DNA of 64,000 nucleotides, from assembly GCA_026413225.1 (NCBI GenBank), contig CM048554.1:51573963-51637962 (forward strand), read 5' to 3'. Origin of the DNA: Otis tarda (Eukaryota; Chordata; Aves; Otidiformes; Otididae). This document shows, piece by piece, positions 13,061-27,126 of this stretch (position 1 is its first letter; every line of letters begins with the position of its first letter). Below the pieces are notes generated by a model. That model ran no database searches and was not told the DNA's origin. It worked only from the letters and a program-made list of their open reading frames with translations. The position numbers were made by a program, and so were the translations under genes.

Positions 13061-13744
13061 GCAGTTCAACCTGAGGGCACAAATGTATCTGCAGACCTAC
13101 GCTGTGGACCTGAACTTCAATATTATTCTGCTCTTAGATCTACAGGGTAGATTTTGACTCCAATATTATGCTCTCTCTACAGGCACAAAACTGTGTGTGC
13201 CAGCAATAGCATAAAAAGTCTAAATGCTGCAAAAAAAATGTTACCATTTCCTTTCACTCTGCTGCCCAGTTTAGAAATTTGGCTGGAGGCATTCACTGCA
13301 GTTTGGAATTTTCTTTTAATATCGTTTTTCTGTAACTGTTTTCTTTTACATTTTTGAAACATTTCTAGTGCTCAGGAAATGTCTTAGAAGGGGAGACTGG
13401 AAACAGAAGCACTTTACTTATCCACAGATCAAGAATAGGGTGAGCAGTGCCCTTTGCTGCCAATGAGCTTCAACCCTTGGATGAAGCGATCTCCTCCGTG
13501 GCTGAGAAAACATTTCGAGCTTCATGCACATTCAGTTCTTGGCCACTTTCGGCTGAGCAGTGACAATTCAAGTGTTGTGGATCTCTTTCCATTAAATACA
13601 AGGCTGACATCATCAATGCGTTTCCCATATGACAGCAAAGAGTTTCCAGATGGAAACAACTTTCCAAGCACTGTTGACTGGCCATGAACTATAGTAGTGA
13701 CACAGAGGTCTCTGCACATCTGAGTCAGAGAAGATTGTTATTGT

Positions 13745-13808
13745 AAAATAATAATAATAATAATAAAGATAACAGTAATAATAACAATTTATAATAATAA
13801 TAATAACA
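13745..13808. repeat. (AAT)n microsatellite, interrupted
   Basis: Several runs of AAT/TAA separated by agataacagt and caattt. The inverted pair ATTGTTATT (13734-13742) and AATAACAAT (about 13780-13788) gives the locus some hairpin potential. Confidence 0.95.
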
Positions 13809-14157
13809 AGAATCACATTAAAATCCCTGACTAGGCATGTATGTGAGGGAGAAGGAGGAAAGTCACATTAGCTTTCTAGAGTCTGCTCATGATAAAACAG
13901 GTATAGGATCAGATTCCCTTTGATAGAAAGAGTAAATCACCGTGGCCTTTTAAGAAAGGTGGGATACATCTAAATTTAGGAAACCACTTGTGCTCTCTAT
14001 CCTTTAGATATGTTAACGATGAATATACCAGCTCCTAATACATTATATGCATATGTGGACTAATAATAAAATATTAATCTTTCAAAACCCAAATTAGTAT
14101 CATTTGCAACTATAAGGCATTTGAATTGGATATAGCTTAGAATCCAGTTAGGGAGAA

Positions 14158-15953
14158 CAAACAGGAGGAACTGGAGGTGCATGAGCAATTACAGGGCTAC
14201 AGCCTCACTGAGGTCACAGAGATGTGGTGGAATAGCTCACACAAGTGGTGTGCTGCAAAAGACTGATACAGGCTCTTCAGAAAGGACAGCAGGGATGGAA
14301 AGGAGGGGATGTCTTCCTGTATGTGACAGAGCAGTGGAAAAGTATGGAGCTCTGCCTGGGGAGGGATGATGAACAAGCTGGTACTTTATGGGGCAGGATT
14401 AGAGGGCAAACCAATGAGAGCAACATTGTGGTGGGTGTCTGCTAAAGACTGCCTTACCAGGAAGAAGTAGATGAGGACTTCTTCAGACAACTGGAAGAAG
14501 CTTCACATTTACAGGCCCTGGTCCTCATGGGGACTTCAAGCACCCTGGTATCTGTTGGAGGAACACCACAGCAGGGCACAAGTAATCTGGACGTTTCTGG
14601 AGTGCACTGATGACAACTTCCTGACACAAGTGATCAAGGAGTAGATGAAGGGAAACACTCTGCTGAACCTCAGACTTACAAATAAGACAAATTTGTCAGG
14701 AATGTGAAAGTCAGGGGCAGCCTTGGCTGCAGTGACCTTGAGATGGCGGAACTAAGGATCTTGAGAGGACAGGAAAAAAGCAAAATCAGAATCACAACCC
14801 TGGACTTCAGGAGAGCATACTGACTTTGACCTGCTCAGGGGCCTGCTTGGAACAAACCTATGGGAGACAGCTCTGGAGAAAAGAGTGGTCCAGAAGAGCT
14901 GGTTGATATTCAAGGATCACCTCCTCCAAACTCAAGACTGGTGTAACTCAATGTGCAAGAAATAGAGCAAAGGTGGTAGGAGGCCTGCATGAATGAACGA
15001 GGAGCTCCTGACAAAATGCAACCATAAAGTGTACAAGAACTGGAAACAGGAGTAGACCTTGGAGTAATATTGAGAGGATTGGAGGATGGAACATATTAGG
15101 AACATATTAGGAACATTTAAGCAAGCTGAACAACCATGGGATCTGAGGGAATCCACCCATGAGTGCTGAGGGAGCAGATCAATGTCACTGTGAAGCTACT
15201 CTTTATAATCCTTGAAAGGTCATGGTGACTGGAGGAGGTTACTGAGGACTGAGAGAAAGCAAATGTCCCACCTATCTTCACGAAAGGCAAGAAAGAAGAT
15301 CTGAGGAAGTACAGGCTGGTTAGCCTCACCCTGATCCCTGAGAAGGTGATGGAGCTAATCCGCCTGGAAACTGTTTCCAAATATATGGACAAGAAGATTA
15401 CTTGGAGTCACCAACATGGATATATGAATGTGAAATCGCACACTACCATCGATGGGTGAGGGGAGAGAAGTTGATGTTGTCTATCTTCATTTTCGCAAGG
15501 CACACAACACTGTGTTCATCATAGACAAACTGGTAAGCTACAGACTAGATAAATGGACAGTGAGGTAAGCTGAAAACAGGCTGAACTCAGAGAGTTGTAA
15601 TCAGCAACTAGAAATTCAGCTGGACGTTGGCCACTGGTTGTGTGTCCCAGGGGCTAATACTGGGTTCGACACTGTTTAACACCTTCTGAAATTATCTGGC
15701 CAACAGGACAGAATGCAACCTTATCAAGTTTGCAGACAAAGCAAGATTGGAAGGTGTGGCTGATACAACAGATGGTTGTGCTGCCATTTAGAGGGATCTC
15801 AACAGGCTGGAGAAATAAGCAACAGAAATCCTATGGACATCAACAAAGGGAAAGGGAAAGTCCTGCACCTGGGGAGGAATAACCCCAGAGGTGCCTGGCA
15901 GCTTCAGACATTGTTTGGTTTTGTGATTCTGTGTTATTTGATTCTGGTCAGAA
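14158..15953 (+). repeat. CR1 LINE body, degenerate, internally deleted
   Basis: A sense-oriented remnant of the CR1 non-LTR retrotransposon ORF2. Pieces in shifting frames resemble the endonuclease (around 14190-14600, including a decayed GDFNHP-like stretch near 14530), the linker (around 14640-15010, with GSLGCSDLEM-like and WLIFKDHLLQ-like segments) and the reverse transcriptase (around 15118-15900). The RT catalytic box reads FADKA at 15729-15743 instead of FADD, so the second catalytic aspartate is gone. A linker-to-RT segment appears deleted near 15115. After LHLGRNNP (about 15870-15890) the sequence jumps to a tail resembling the CR1 3' terminus (TGTGATTCTGTG). Multiple stops and frameshifts make it inactive. 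Boundaries are approximate. Confidence 0.9.
15089..15115. repeat. Short triplicated unit inside the CR1 body
   Basis: Three successive copies of ggaacatatta-like sequence (gaacatattagg spacing) at the point where the CR1 body has lost its linker segment. Confidence 0.85.
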
Positions 15954-18900
15954 TATAAAACACCTCTTCCTTGCATCATTACATGGTACACAAATCTTCC
16001 AATGATTATTACTTCAGGAAATCTTGTGTTTTAATAACTTTAGAGAATTACCATACTGAATTTTTTTACAAGTTGATGCAATTTAAAACAAGACAACAGG
16101 CTAATTTATTTTTCATTCTGAGTGCACTGTAATCTTACCATTTTACTAGCTGTCATTATATGTTCACCTTACAGAAATTATTTGAACTAGGTTAAGGACT
16201 ATCCTATTTGTTTATTTGCCTGAGCTGGTTCTTCAACTAATGATGAAGTAGAGGGCCCTCTATTTGGGAAAGTGTCACATTTTCGAGGCAATGCAAATCT
16301 ACATCCCAAAGATTGAGATCATGAAACAGTCCCTGACACTTTCTCCAACAGTATTGGTATTAAATCTGCTCAGCATGAAAAATGCAGTTTTCAATAACTA
16401 TGTATTTGCTTCTATAAAAGTCCTTTGATTTCAGTTGGCTGTAATTCTTCTGATTCTCCAATCACCCTTAGAGTTTATAAACTGTAATTCTATATAAATC
16501 AATGCATTTGCAATGTTGCAAAACTGCTTTTGAGAGCAGAGCCTGATGCAGAATTCTCGTAAATTGTGTTTTCCTGCACAGCATTAAACAGTTGCCACAT
16601 CTCGCTGTAACAGACTTCTGTTGGATATATGGGCATTGGTACATTGAACTATAACCAAGTTCTGAAGACAAATATGCATATTCAGACATGTGGTCACTGA
16701 AGTTATTCCAGATTTATGCTGCTGAAACTTAGATCAAAACCATTAACTTCTACACAGTAACTTTTACATGTTTGCTCAAGGCTTTTAAGGAGCTTTGAGA
16801 AATGTCCAGTTGCAATACAGCTACCAGGAATGACATTTGTACGGTATTGCTCTTCCAAGCTTTAGCTAAATGCAGCAAAAAGGGAGAATGCAATGCAGAC
16901 CACTTGCTTTGTGGGAATTGTTTAGCATGTCTACAGTAAATATGTCACTAGCACCATGATAGTGTTCAGAGGGGACGTACAAGAAATGTAACTTGCATTT
17001 AAGGACATTTCAGGGTTAAGAAGAGAGAACATACTCCATGTACTAACATTAGGAAACTGATAGCTCAATATGTAAGTTTTTATGCCAACTTCGAGGCTGG
17101 TCTAAAAGCTCAAAGCTTGTGACTGTTTTAATTTTCAAAATAATATGCAGAACTAGAAAACTGAGCTTAAGCTGGATTATTGTTCATAGTCATAAATCTA
17201 AAGCTGATTTTCACAACAACAAAAATATTATTGGCATATAGTTAGACCATGCATGACCTTGCTGAATCAACTTGGCACTCTCAAGAACAACAAAATAAAA
17301 CCAGATGACAGATTCTTGTTTTCAGACTCTACAGATGCATCTTGCAGCATGTGAAGAATAATTGCAGTGGGTATGAGGGAACTCATTTCATCCCTTATGG
17401 GCTTTAGGCGACATTAGCCTCCATTAAGGCCATACACATCACTGAAATCCTTCAAGTAAGTCCTGAATGGGGCCTTCAGCACAGAGACAAGTTTCATGAA
17501 GAATCCATGGCAGAGTAGACTGTCTAATTAGGAAATAAAATGTCCTTACACAAGCAAAATGTCCTGAGGGGGTACATACAGTACAGCTAATTTTCTGAGC
17601 TTCTCTGGAATTGCTACAACATTAATCCCTGTGAGAAACTTCTGCAATAAAGGCTTTCATATGGTCTTCCCACCATGTCCAGTGGGGAGATTCATGGAAA
17701 AATCTAGTTCCAGCTCTGTGTGCCACTCATTCTTCTGCACTTTTCTTTGGATACAAATAGGCGACAAAATCTATTAGTGGTCTCTGTGATAGAAGTATCT
17801 GAGGTTCGATATGGGAAATGAATCACTGTTAGTTAGGAAGCAGAATTAGAGTTGATGTTTTCTTGCACTTTTGGCTAGTGTTGTGTACAGAACGTAAAGC
17901 GGCTGTTCCCAGCCCCAGAGCCTGCTCTGGCCATGTCTCTGCCAGAGAGATCTTCAGTTACATGCTAGAGTCACTGTGGACTTTTGGGAAGATGACTGGA
18001 GAGTGTCTTACACACATTGCAAGGAGGATCACCTTGTTCTAGCTCTGCTGCAGGACCCAGAGCCACTCGAACCAAAGACTCTGCAGCCTGGGAGAGCATC
18101 TGCAACACGCTCCCTCCCTCCTTCATCCCCAAATGTAAACAACACTAACGAGAAGGGTGAAAAACAGCATGGTGAAGCAACATAGCAACCTCCCTGAATT
18201 TGGTTGCTCTTAATTGGATTAGAAATTGGTTTTGCATCTGTGAATGTCTTGAAAGACATTACAATAGAGACACAAATGCTGGTGAAAGATGAAAAAGGAA
18301 AAGAGGAACATTACTTGCTGAATGAAAAAAACTACTGTTTTCACACACAGAAAACAATATTTTGCAATCTCGAATGTAATTATAACACTTCATTCTGTAA
18401 TAATCATAACCCAAGTGTATTTGCAAACAAGCCCTTGTCTTTCTCTAATTGCATCATCTGTTCACTACCTACACTGCCTGTAAAGTAAATGGCACATTTT
18501 CTTTTTCACTTTGCCTCCAGAGTGATGTTTTTTTTAATCAAAGTTCACACTTGATTAATGCTCCCCTGCCATCACTACCACAAAACTGACATTTAGCCCA
18601 ACCATGAACAAAATGTTGGCTGCAGTTCTCCTATCATTAGAGTGTATTTCCTTAATATCCCATGTTAATATGGTGTATATGACTGGATAACGAAGACAGA
18701 AGCAGAATTTTCATATTTCACTTCAACACATTGTATTCTGGGAGTTGACGTTTTGGCACAACACAACACAGGCTGTAGCTCAGCAAAAGTATCATTTGCT
18801 TTGTGAGAATCTTGTGTACAAGTTGTTAATTGAAAATCCTTGCTCTGGGGTTGGTTGGTCTGGATGAAATGTAAATGTATGTTCCTGACACTTTGCCTGA

Positions 18901-21183
18901 GGGAACGGGAGCAAGGAAGCAGGTTTTTAAGGTTTCGCTTTACTGAGATCTGAGGCTTGAACCAAGATGATACTCCAGTTATTCGGTAGGCAGTGGGACA
19001 GGTTCAGAAAAAAATAACAATCCCACATGTTTAAATAATAATAACTTGCTTTTTATAAAATCAAAGCTGAAGTAGAACTTTCTGAGAGGTTCCGAAGTGC
19101 TTGTTTTTATTTTCTTTTATTTCCTTTTTTTTTTCCTCTTTAGCACCAGAAGTGGGAGCACAGCTCGAGGCTGAGGAAGGTGATTTTGTTATTCCCAGCA
19201 CAATCTGACTGGGTGTGCAAGAATGCGTGGACCTCCCAGGCCTCACTTTTGTAGAGGGCTGATTCTTACCCAGTAACTCTGCTGAGATTTCTCCTGGGCT
19301 TTGTACTGCTCTTACACAGCCATCATTGCTCTTCCTTCAGAATAATTATTTCTGAATCATACCACAGGCTATGAGAGAGGAACTGACCTCTCATTTCCAG
19401 TGCGGTTGTACCGGGGTATATTTGACTCATGGGTGTCAGATAATCTAGGTCAGCATCAGCTGCACATGCAAACTCTTGGGTGGTTTTCCCAATTAAAACC
19501 ACGCTACCAGCTCCCAACATTTTTTCCTTCACAAATTGATAGCTGAAAAATGCACACAACTCTGGATGACAGAAGTTACTGAGGAATGAGGCATATTTGA
19601 AACATCATAAAAGGGAAAAAAAAAAAAAGCAGTGAATGCTACATTTAAAGCTCTGCTTTCGGCTATGGTTGATTCTTATTAATACAGTGATTCCCCAGAC
19701 AACCTGCAAGGCGACTGACCTCTAAAGTACGGCAATCTATGTGTGGCTCATATGACTGGACATCTCACATACATATAGCACTACTGGCACTACATCACTG
19801 TGTATTTATTCATCCATATCATAAGGTATGCCTCTCGTTTTAAATTTGAAATTACTCTCAAGTTCATAAAACAGATGATATCTTACTAGTAGTAGGAGTT
19901 GTGGGGTCATAGAATTTTTGGCAATACAGTCTCTAGGCTGTGAGCCCAGCCTGCTTTGGAGATCAAAGGAGGAACATAGTCTGAACATCTTCACAGCCTG
20001 GTGAACAGACCTCCTTTTCGCTACAAAAATGAACCTCAAATGAGGTCAGATTCACACTACTGCAACTGACAAGTCCATTTGCATTACAGAACTAAAAGAA
20101 AGACAGCGAGGAGAAAGATGCAAACTCAAAATGAAGAAATGGTCTTGTCTTACACAACTGCTGGTATGCCTTGCTTTGATTATAATACAGGGTTTACTCT
20201 CAGCTTTCTATAGAAAGCTTGGTGTGTACTATTGCATGGATTAGAGCTCTGTCAGCTTTCTAAAGGAAGTATGACAAAGGAGTCTTATACATACAGCTTC
20301 CCAAAATCAGAGCTCTACATACAACATTGCAAAGTCAGGACTTTCAGTTGTTTGCACCCTATGTCAGAGGCTCAAACAGGTATAAAAAGAGCTGAAATTG
20401 CACCAGCAAGTCTTGTCTTGGGAAATCCTTCCCTACGGGAGAATTTCCAAGGAGTACAGTGTTTGTACATACAGGTCCTCCCACCACTGCCACTGCTCCC
20501 ATATTCAAGGTATGCTTGTGGTGGAAGACAGCAGGCAACACTGATGGGATAGCAAAAAGTGAGCAGTGCTTCACTAATCCTCCAGCTAGTACAGTCACAG
20601 AGAGCGACTGTGCATTCATCTCATCCAACGTGGCCACCTAAATTTTCAGTACAGAGTATACATTGATCATTCCCCCTCTGGTCTATGTGGCCCAGTCAAT
20701 TCCATTCTAAGACAGATTTGTGAGGGTACCTGCCTCTCTCCACTGACTCCAGAAACAGTTTTAATGAGCATCACTGAAGTTAGAGGAGACAGACTCAACT
20801 CTTAAAGATCATGATTCACTGACATGATTCAGAGCAGCCCCTCAGAGATTTCAGGGAGAAGAGTTACTACAACCTAATACATGCACATTTCTCACAATTA
20901 ACTCCTGATGCACTTGATTTAACTGGCACAAGCAGTGGCACTGGATGAACATGACCCTGCTTATCCTATAGCATCCAGCATTCAGAGTGCCTACCCACTC
21001 GCCCACCAACAAAGAGCAAGAGATTATACCCACACACCTGAGTGATTTCAGTTACTGAAGATACTATCCACCCTCTGATGCTTAATCTCAAAGAAGGTAT
21101 GATAAATAAAATCACATAAACCTCTTCTGCGATGAATTACAGCTGCAACACTAACTGAACTCTGCTCAAACATGTCTTCTTGT
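15954..21183. other. Intergenic, no gene seen
   Basis: Unique-looking DNA, with only short frames lacking homology. Contains the 18-bp palindrome at 20202. Confidence 0.75.
20202..20219. repeat. 18-bp perfect palindrome
   Basis: AGCTTTCTATAGAAAGCT reads the same on both strands with no spacer. No larger repeat is recognised around it. Confidence 0.9.
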
Positions 21184-21709
21184 CATAGAATCATAGAATC
21201 ATTTAGGTTGTAAAGGATCTCCATGATTATCAAGTCCAACTGTTAACCTAACACTGCCAAATCCACCACTAAACCACATCCCTAAACACCACATCTACGT
21301 GTTTCATGTCTTTTAAATACCTCCAGGGTTGGTGACTCAACCACTTCCCTGGGCAGCTTGTTCCAATAGTTGACAATCCTTTTGGTGAAGAAATTCTTCC
21401 TAACATCCAGTCTAAACCTCCCCTGGCACAACTTGAGACATTTCCTCTTGTCTTATCACTTGTTACTTGGGAGAAGAGACCAATATCCACCTGGCAAAAA
21501 CCTCCTTTCAGTTAACTGCAGAGAGTGATAAGGTCTCCCCTCAGCCTCCTTTTCTCCAGACTAAACAACCCCAATTCCCTCAGCTGCTCTCCAGACCCTT
21601 CATCAGCTTCATTGCCCTTCTCTGGACACAGTCCACCACCTCAATGTCTTTCTTGCCAGAAGGGGCCCAAAATGGAACCCAGTATTCAAGGTGAGGCCTC
21701 ACCAGTATC
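21184..21709 (-). repeat. CR1 LINE 3' end (minus strand)
   Basis: Begins on the + strand with the diagnostic CR1 terminal octamer reiteration (catagaatcatagaatc) and continues through the antisense of the 3' UTR and ORF2 C terminus: ggttgtaaaggatc, ccacttccctgggcagc, gaagaaattcttcctaa, aaggtctcccctcagcc, ttctctggacacagtcca. The element is therefore inserted on the - strand, 5'-truncated near 21709. Its sequence with 'accactaaaccacatccctaa' is shared with the copy at 58832, suggesting the same subfamily. Open frames in it are decayed ORF2. Confidence 0.93.
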
Positions 21710-22315
21710 CCGTATTCCTGATACAAATATTTCTGATATCTCTGCCATCACTGTAAGGTACTTAAAAACTCAGCAAAAAGGGTTACAAATTAAAACTCTG
21801 TAATGCTTTAAATTGTTTCCTTTAGTCTCTAAAGCTCTGTAGCTTTTCCCACGTATTCCATGAATAATCTTTTAAAATATATTTTAGTGACAGCATGTGA
21901 TAAATCCTCCTAAAGGATCATTAATTAGTTACAAGATCAATTGCTCCATTCTTTTTTCACTTTATTAACTTAAAATTTATTAATTCACAAAGTATTTATT
22001 CTATCTTTTTTCCCCTTCTTGTGTTCTTCCTATTGCACTTTTTGTTCCAAGTCAAATTAACATGCAATTTTTGCTATGGCAGTATGAAAAAATCAACCAG
22101 CACCCTCCCTCCTTTCCTTTCTCTCTCTCCCTCCCTTCCTACATGTCAAACCAGTCCCAATTCATTTTAATTTCTCTCACTGGGAAATTAAGGATGTTGT
22201 CGAGCAGTTTGGAATTGATTCTTCGAAGGATTTCCAAGTAGCAAAAACATCTTTAAAACCAAAACACCTTCCCATCGGCTTTAGAATTCAGGTGGCCCAT
22301 TCAACAAAACATTAC

Positions 22316-22331
22316 TTTTTTTTTTTTTTTT
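22316..22331. repeat. T16 homopolymer
   Basis: Uninterrupted run of 16 T. Comparable A runs lie at 22761-22776 (16), 54328-54345 (18) and 56411-56425 (15). Confidence 0.95.
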
Positions 22332-25300
22332 GCTATCTGCATTTCAATCCGTTCTTTTGTCCCTATGTTACCTGTGTGCTCTGAAAAGGTCAGCAGACCT
22401 CTGTATCACACTGTACATGGAAAATGTACAGGTTTTCTAAAACTGCTGTAATTAAAGCACAGCAGAATTTCATTGATCCCTACCAGAAACTACAATGATT
22501 TAGGGATCTTCTATTTTCTTACACCGCAAACCAGTAATAATTAGTGATCAGAGTTAGTTTTGACTTCTGGTAGCTTTGACTGATCAGTCTAGTTCATAGA
22601 TGAGATGAAGGTCTCGTGGACTCTGGCTCTGCGATGTATCTTTGCCTACATAAGTGGGCTGATAAATCAGACTCCCAACACTCTCTCTAGCAGAGATATC
22701 ACTCAGGTTAGTTATGTAGGTCTCTGAAAAGTACAGCACAGAATTTAGGTCACTAGATTTAAAAAAAAAAAAAAAATAGTACTCTGTTTGAGGACCATCA
22801 GAACAGGATCCTAGAAAGCTGTTAAGTCTTCTGGCTTAATAGTTCTATGGCACAATTCCTAGAAGGTGGTTTGTAACAGGTCTGTAATAGGATGGGTATC
22901 CCTCTTTACCATTGTCCACAAAGGTTCCTTTCCCATTCCCTAGCTACTTTCCTACTCTATATCTCAGGGGGAAATCTTTGCCTGCAATGTTTGTATGGCC
23001 CATTTTTCAGGGAAATTTTTGGTGAAGAGGCGGAAATGTTTTTTTAACTATTATTTTAATCTCTTACTGACTTGTCTATGTCGGACAATTGACAAGCCTA
23101 ATTTTGACCTCTTGTCATGGATGTATGCACCATTGCCCTCTGTTGCTCATGACCAGAGCCCTATGATGGACTTTTCCCAAGGAAGACCAGTTCACCTTCT
23201 GGAAGGCACTTGGATGGTGTGAGAACAGGCTCCTCATTACAGATTCCTGGCCTACCCTTGCCCTCAGGAAGGAGTCATGGATTTGCTGTAATACTAAATT
23301 AATTACAGCTGCCTCACCAGAAGTTTGTATGTCCCATTTGGACAACTACTTCAAGGTTCATATGTTTATCTGTACATCATCCAAACTATGTGATCAACCT
23401 GGGTCCTCTAAGCAGAGTGGGGAAAAAACCCACATTTCTACTTCCTCTATTCTTCCTGACTAGGAACTGAATTAATGACTGGAGCAGAGCACCCTTGGGG
23501 AAAGCCAGGGAGGACAGAATTGAGAACAAAGAACTACGCTACTAAAGAGTGTATTTTCCTGACCATGATGACAATGACAGATATTGAACTCAGGAACTAC
23601 CAGTTAGAAGAATGGTGGAAGCCTTGTTACCTGGGCCTGAAGATCAGATCACACACAAGGACAGTAGTCAGGCTTTCAAGATGTTCAGAATATGGAAGAC
23701 CAAGAGAGCAGCAGATGCTCTGTGGTGAGAATGATTTTCTCTAATAGACATCCAGGGGGGAACAAGCCAGAAACACTTGACTTAGTGATTTTACAATCTA
23801 GTAAGGCACTATTAGCAATCCTCTGGCAAATGAGGATTGATTTGCTTTGTGTATGACAAAATACCAAACGTGGTGTTAAAAACTGGGGCTATGCCATGTA
23901 ACTATTGCTCAAGTCCCTTTTTAAAAGTCACTTGGTACATCGTTTAAAATCAGTCTGAGCAGTCACTGGAAAACATTAGTTACACAGCTTCCATCGAAAA
24001 TGAAAGTTTATAGTTATGTATTCATGCAAACAGACAGTGTAGCATAAGTAAGCATTGCCATTCTGTACTTAGCATCACAATGGAAGCGAAATAAGGCAAA
24101 ACTCAATGCATAAAATCTTTATTGGATCTCAGGAGGAAGAGAATAGCAACGTTTTCATTGAAATGTCCATTGGTCTGGGCTGTCAACACTAGTCCTCCAA
24201 CACAGAACAGTCTTCCTAATTTTCCACAGGAGAGGAATATAGTGTTATAGAAAACATTTGGTAATTTGATGTAACCTGGTTTCTTCTGCATAGAAGTTTT
24301 AACTGTTTACTGATAGTTGTCATGTTGTTCTTGAAGTATTGTTTATTTTTCATTTCTTGTTAGGGAGGTTAAAATTAACTCTGCTTTTTGTGCTTCAGTA
24401 TGAAATCTTTGGCCTCCTCATCTGAGAAGTGAGTGTAGGAACTTCTGCTTTCCATCTTCTGTTCTTTGCAGTCCTCTTCCCATCCAGTCACTAGGAAATT
24501 ATGCAAGGAGAAGGGGACAAGGACCCAGACTCCTCTTCGATTCTTTCTGCTCTCTGATGCGAGATGATTTTTTTTCACTGCCTAAGTATTGGGGCACAGG
24601 CTAAGGTCCACTGAAACAAACAATTTTCCTCCTGAAGAAGAGCAGGTGCTGTCCCAAACGCAGAGGTTTCCATTAGGCACAGCACAAAAACCGAGTAAGG
24701 AGGGAGGATGACCTTCTGTGGTCCCACCTGTGCAACTGCATGATGGTTGGTGTAATGAAGTTCTCAGAAAACCCATAAAAAACAGAAAGAGTGAGAGAGG
24801 ACTGTACAAACAGTATAAGCTTTAAAACTGGGTTATGAACAAGAAACAGAAGACACAAGCAAGTGGCCCTGTGGAGTGTGAGTTTCACTTCAAAACTGGT
24901 TTTACTGATAACACAGTAACTGAGGGTGGGAAATAAAAGAAACAGAGGAACTAAGCCGAATGGACTGGGAAGACAGAAAGGGAGTGGAGACATAAAAGAG
25001 AAGGGATGAACCTCTCACTTGGTAAGTGGCAAAGGCATTTTAGTGCAGTGAATAGAAGCAAAAAGAAAATACAGAAAACATTTTCCTTTACTCTCCTCAA
25101 AAATGACGGGTTTGATTTTCAGCTTGTGTAGTGACCACAGCTCCAAAATAAAGAAACAAGGGTTGAACATATGGTGTTTAATAAAATTAATTCTAAACAG
25201 TAAATTAAATTCTCATCAACTTTAGTGAAAATATCAAGTGCTGAGTAAATGGAACTCTGACTTGGATTTTGGTTCCCAACAGAAAGGAAGAATTTATGGC

Positions 25301-27126
25301 CCTCTAAGATATCTATTTTTTATACACAGTTCATGAACATAGGGTGTATCGAATCCAGCAGTAAAGAGTATTTCCAGAGTTAACAGGAAGTGTTTTGGAA
25401 ATGTCATACCAGAATGTTATGACTTTATTTAAATAAAAGCTGTTAAAATCATATTTGCAAATCTAATATTTATATTTCATGATAAAGCAAAAACTGTAAA
25501 GAACACTGGCCCCTGCTGTAACAGTTAAAAGCTGGAGGCGCAATTATATAGTCATTCCTCTAATAAGGCAGATTTTACATCCAGGATTAAAACACACTTA
25601 AAAAAAAAAAAAAGTGGGTTTGAATTATAAAAAATGTACAGTTTTATATTGCCCTCTTACTACACAATTTTACTGGTTGGTAAAAACAGTGAAACACCTC
25701 ATACCTCACTGGAGGCTCTTTTGTACAGTTCTGTTCTGGCTGGTCAGCAGCAATGCACTAAAATACATGGAAAAATTACAATTAATTTCTGAAAAATGTC
25801 TTTTTCCATTTGTTTTAGGAGCACAAAGTTCATCTCAGGAGCTTACAGCTCCTCTTGCTTCTGCTGTTTTGATGCTCTCAGTGCTTCAGGAAGAATAATC
25901 TTCCTGCTGGAGTAACAGAGATACAACTCTTTTGGGCTTGGTATTATTTTTTTACTTCTGAAACATGAGGTTTCCACTTCAAGCTTTCACTTCACAAGGA
26001 GAAATAATTCTTTATATTTTTTTATCAATATTTCACCCTAGAATCTAAACGAAGGAAAATGAAAATAAGAGTCTACTTTCATACTTGGTCTGCTTAAAAT
26101 CTTTCACTTAATCCTCTAAAAACCATGCAGAGGTGTGTTCTCATGTGTATTGTGCTGGGGCAGGGGGGGGAGGAGCTGTTTCCAGATAGCTCATAGTTTA
26201 GGTTTAACACTTTCCTATATTTTCCCACAGTTGTAGTACCCCAATGTATCAAGGAAAAGTTTTCTTGACAACAAAAACTAATTTATCATGTTTTTCTTGC
26301 CATGGATGCTTTCTTAGATGAGTTAATTTCTACCTAGAGAACATTTTGAGTCATCTAAATCAGAGGAGACAAGCCTTTTCCTTGCAGATGCCCAAGCAGA
26401 CCTTTCACACACTTTTCACAGGCCACACATTAACACATAGATTAGTGTTACTTTATAATCTGGAGGGGGAAAAATATAGCTTCAAGTCATATAAAATAAA
26501 GTCACAGGGTAATTCTGCCAGTAGGTTCTCACATCTTCTGCACACAACCTCCCTTGCACAGTGGACTCCCACATTTATACACCTTCTTGAAAAACATCAC
26601 TTGAAGGCTTTATTAAGGGAAATAGCACATATACAGCTTTCCAGCCCTGGAAAAATTCACAAGAAATGTCTCTGAAAGCAGGTAAAAAGTGTAGCTCATC
26701 TCTGACTAGGTGCTAGTTTAGCTTAAGAAGATATCCGGTGAAGCAAGAGGATTACATGCACTTTCCTTTGCCAGCTTCTTCTCTGTGCTGATGCCTTCAC
26801 TAACGAGATGCTGGACAGAAGCACCCATGGATTTCTGTTACTAGATGCCCGTTCTAACCTCCCACAAAGGTATATGTGCAAGCCACATCAGCTGAGGGTG
26901 TGTGAAATTGCCCTGGAGCTGGGCACTTCAGGCTGGCAGTCTAAGGTCTTCTAACAGTTAGGACAAAGAGACATCCTCTGGTCACCCCCAGCACCCACCG
27001 CCCATGCACACCACTAGCTGCTGAAGCACATCTTAGGTAAAATTCATACTTGCATTCCAAAGGAAACTCCGGAGGAATTACTCACATCTGTATCTTCTCC
27101 CAGCCCACACCAGGAAGACTTTGCAG

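Noticed and set aside
12681-13157. Cluster of frames up to 130 codons on both strands
   Set aside because: All overlap one GC-richer patch; low-complexity proline/serine-rich translations with no family resemblance.
21467-21803. 75- and 92-codon plus-strand frames
   Set aside because: They are antisense readings of the minus-strand CR1 copy.
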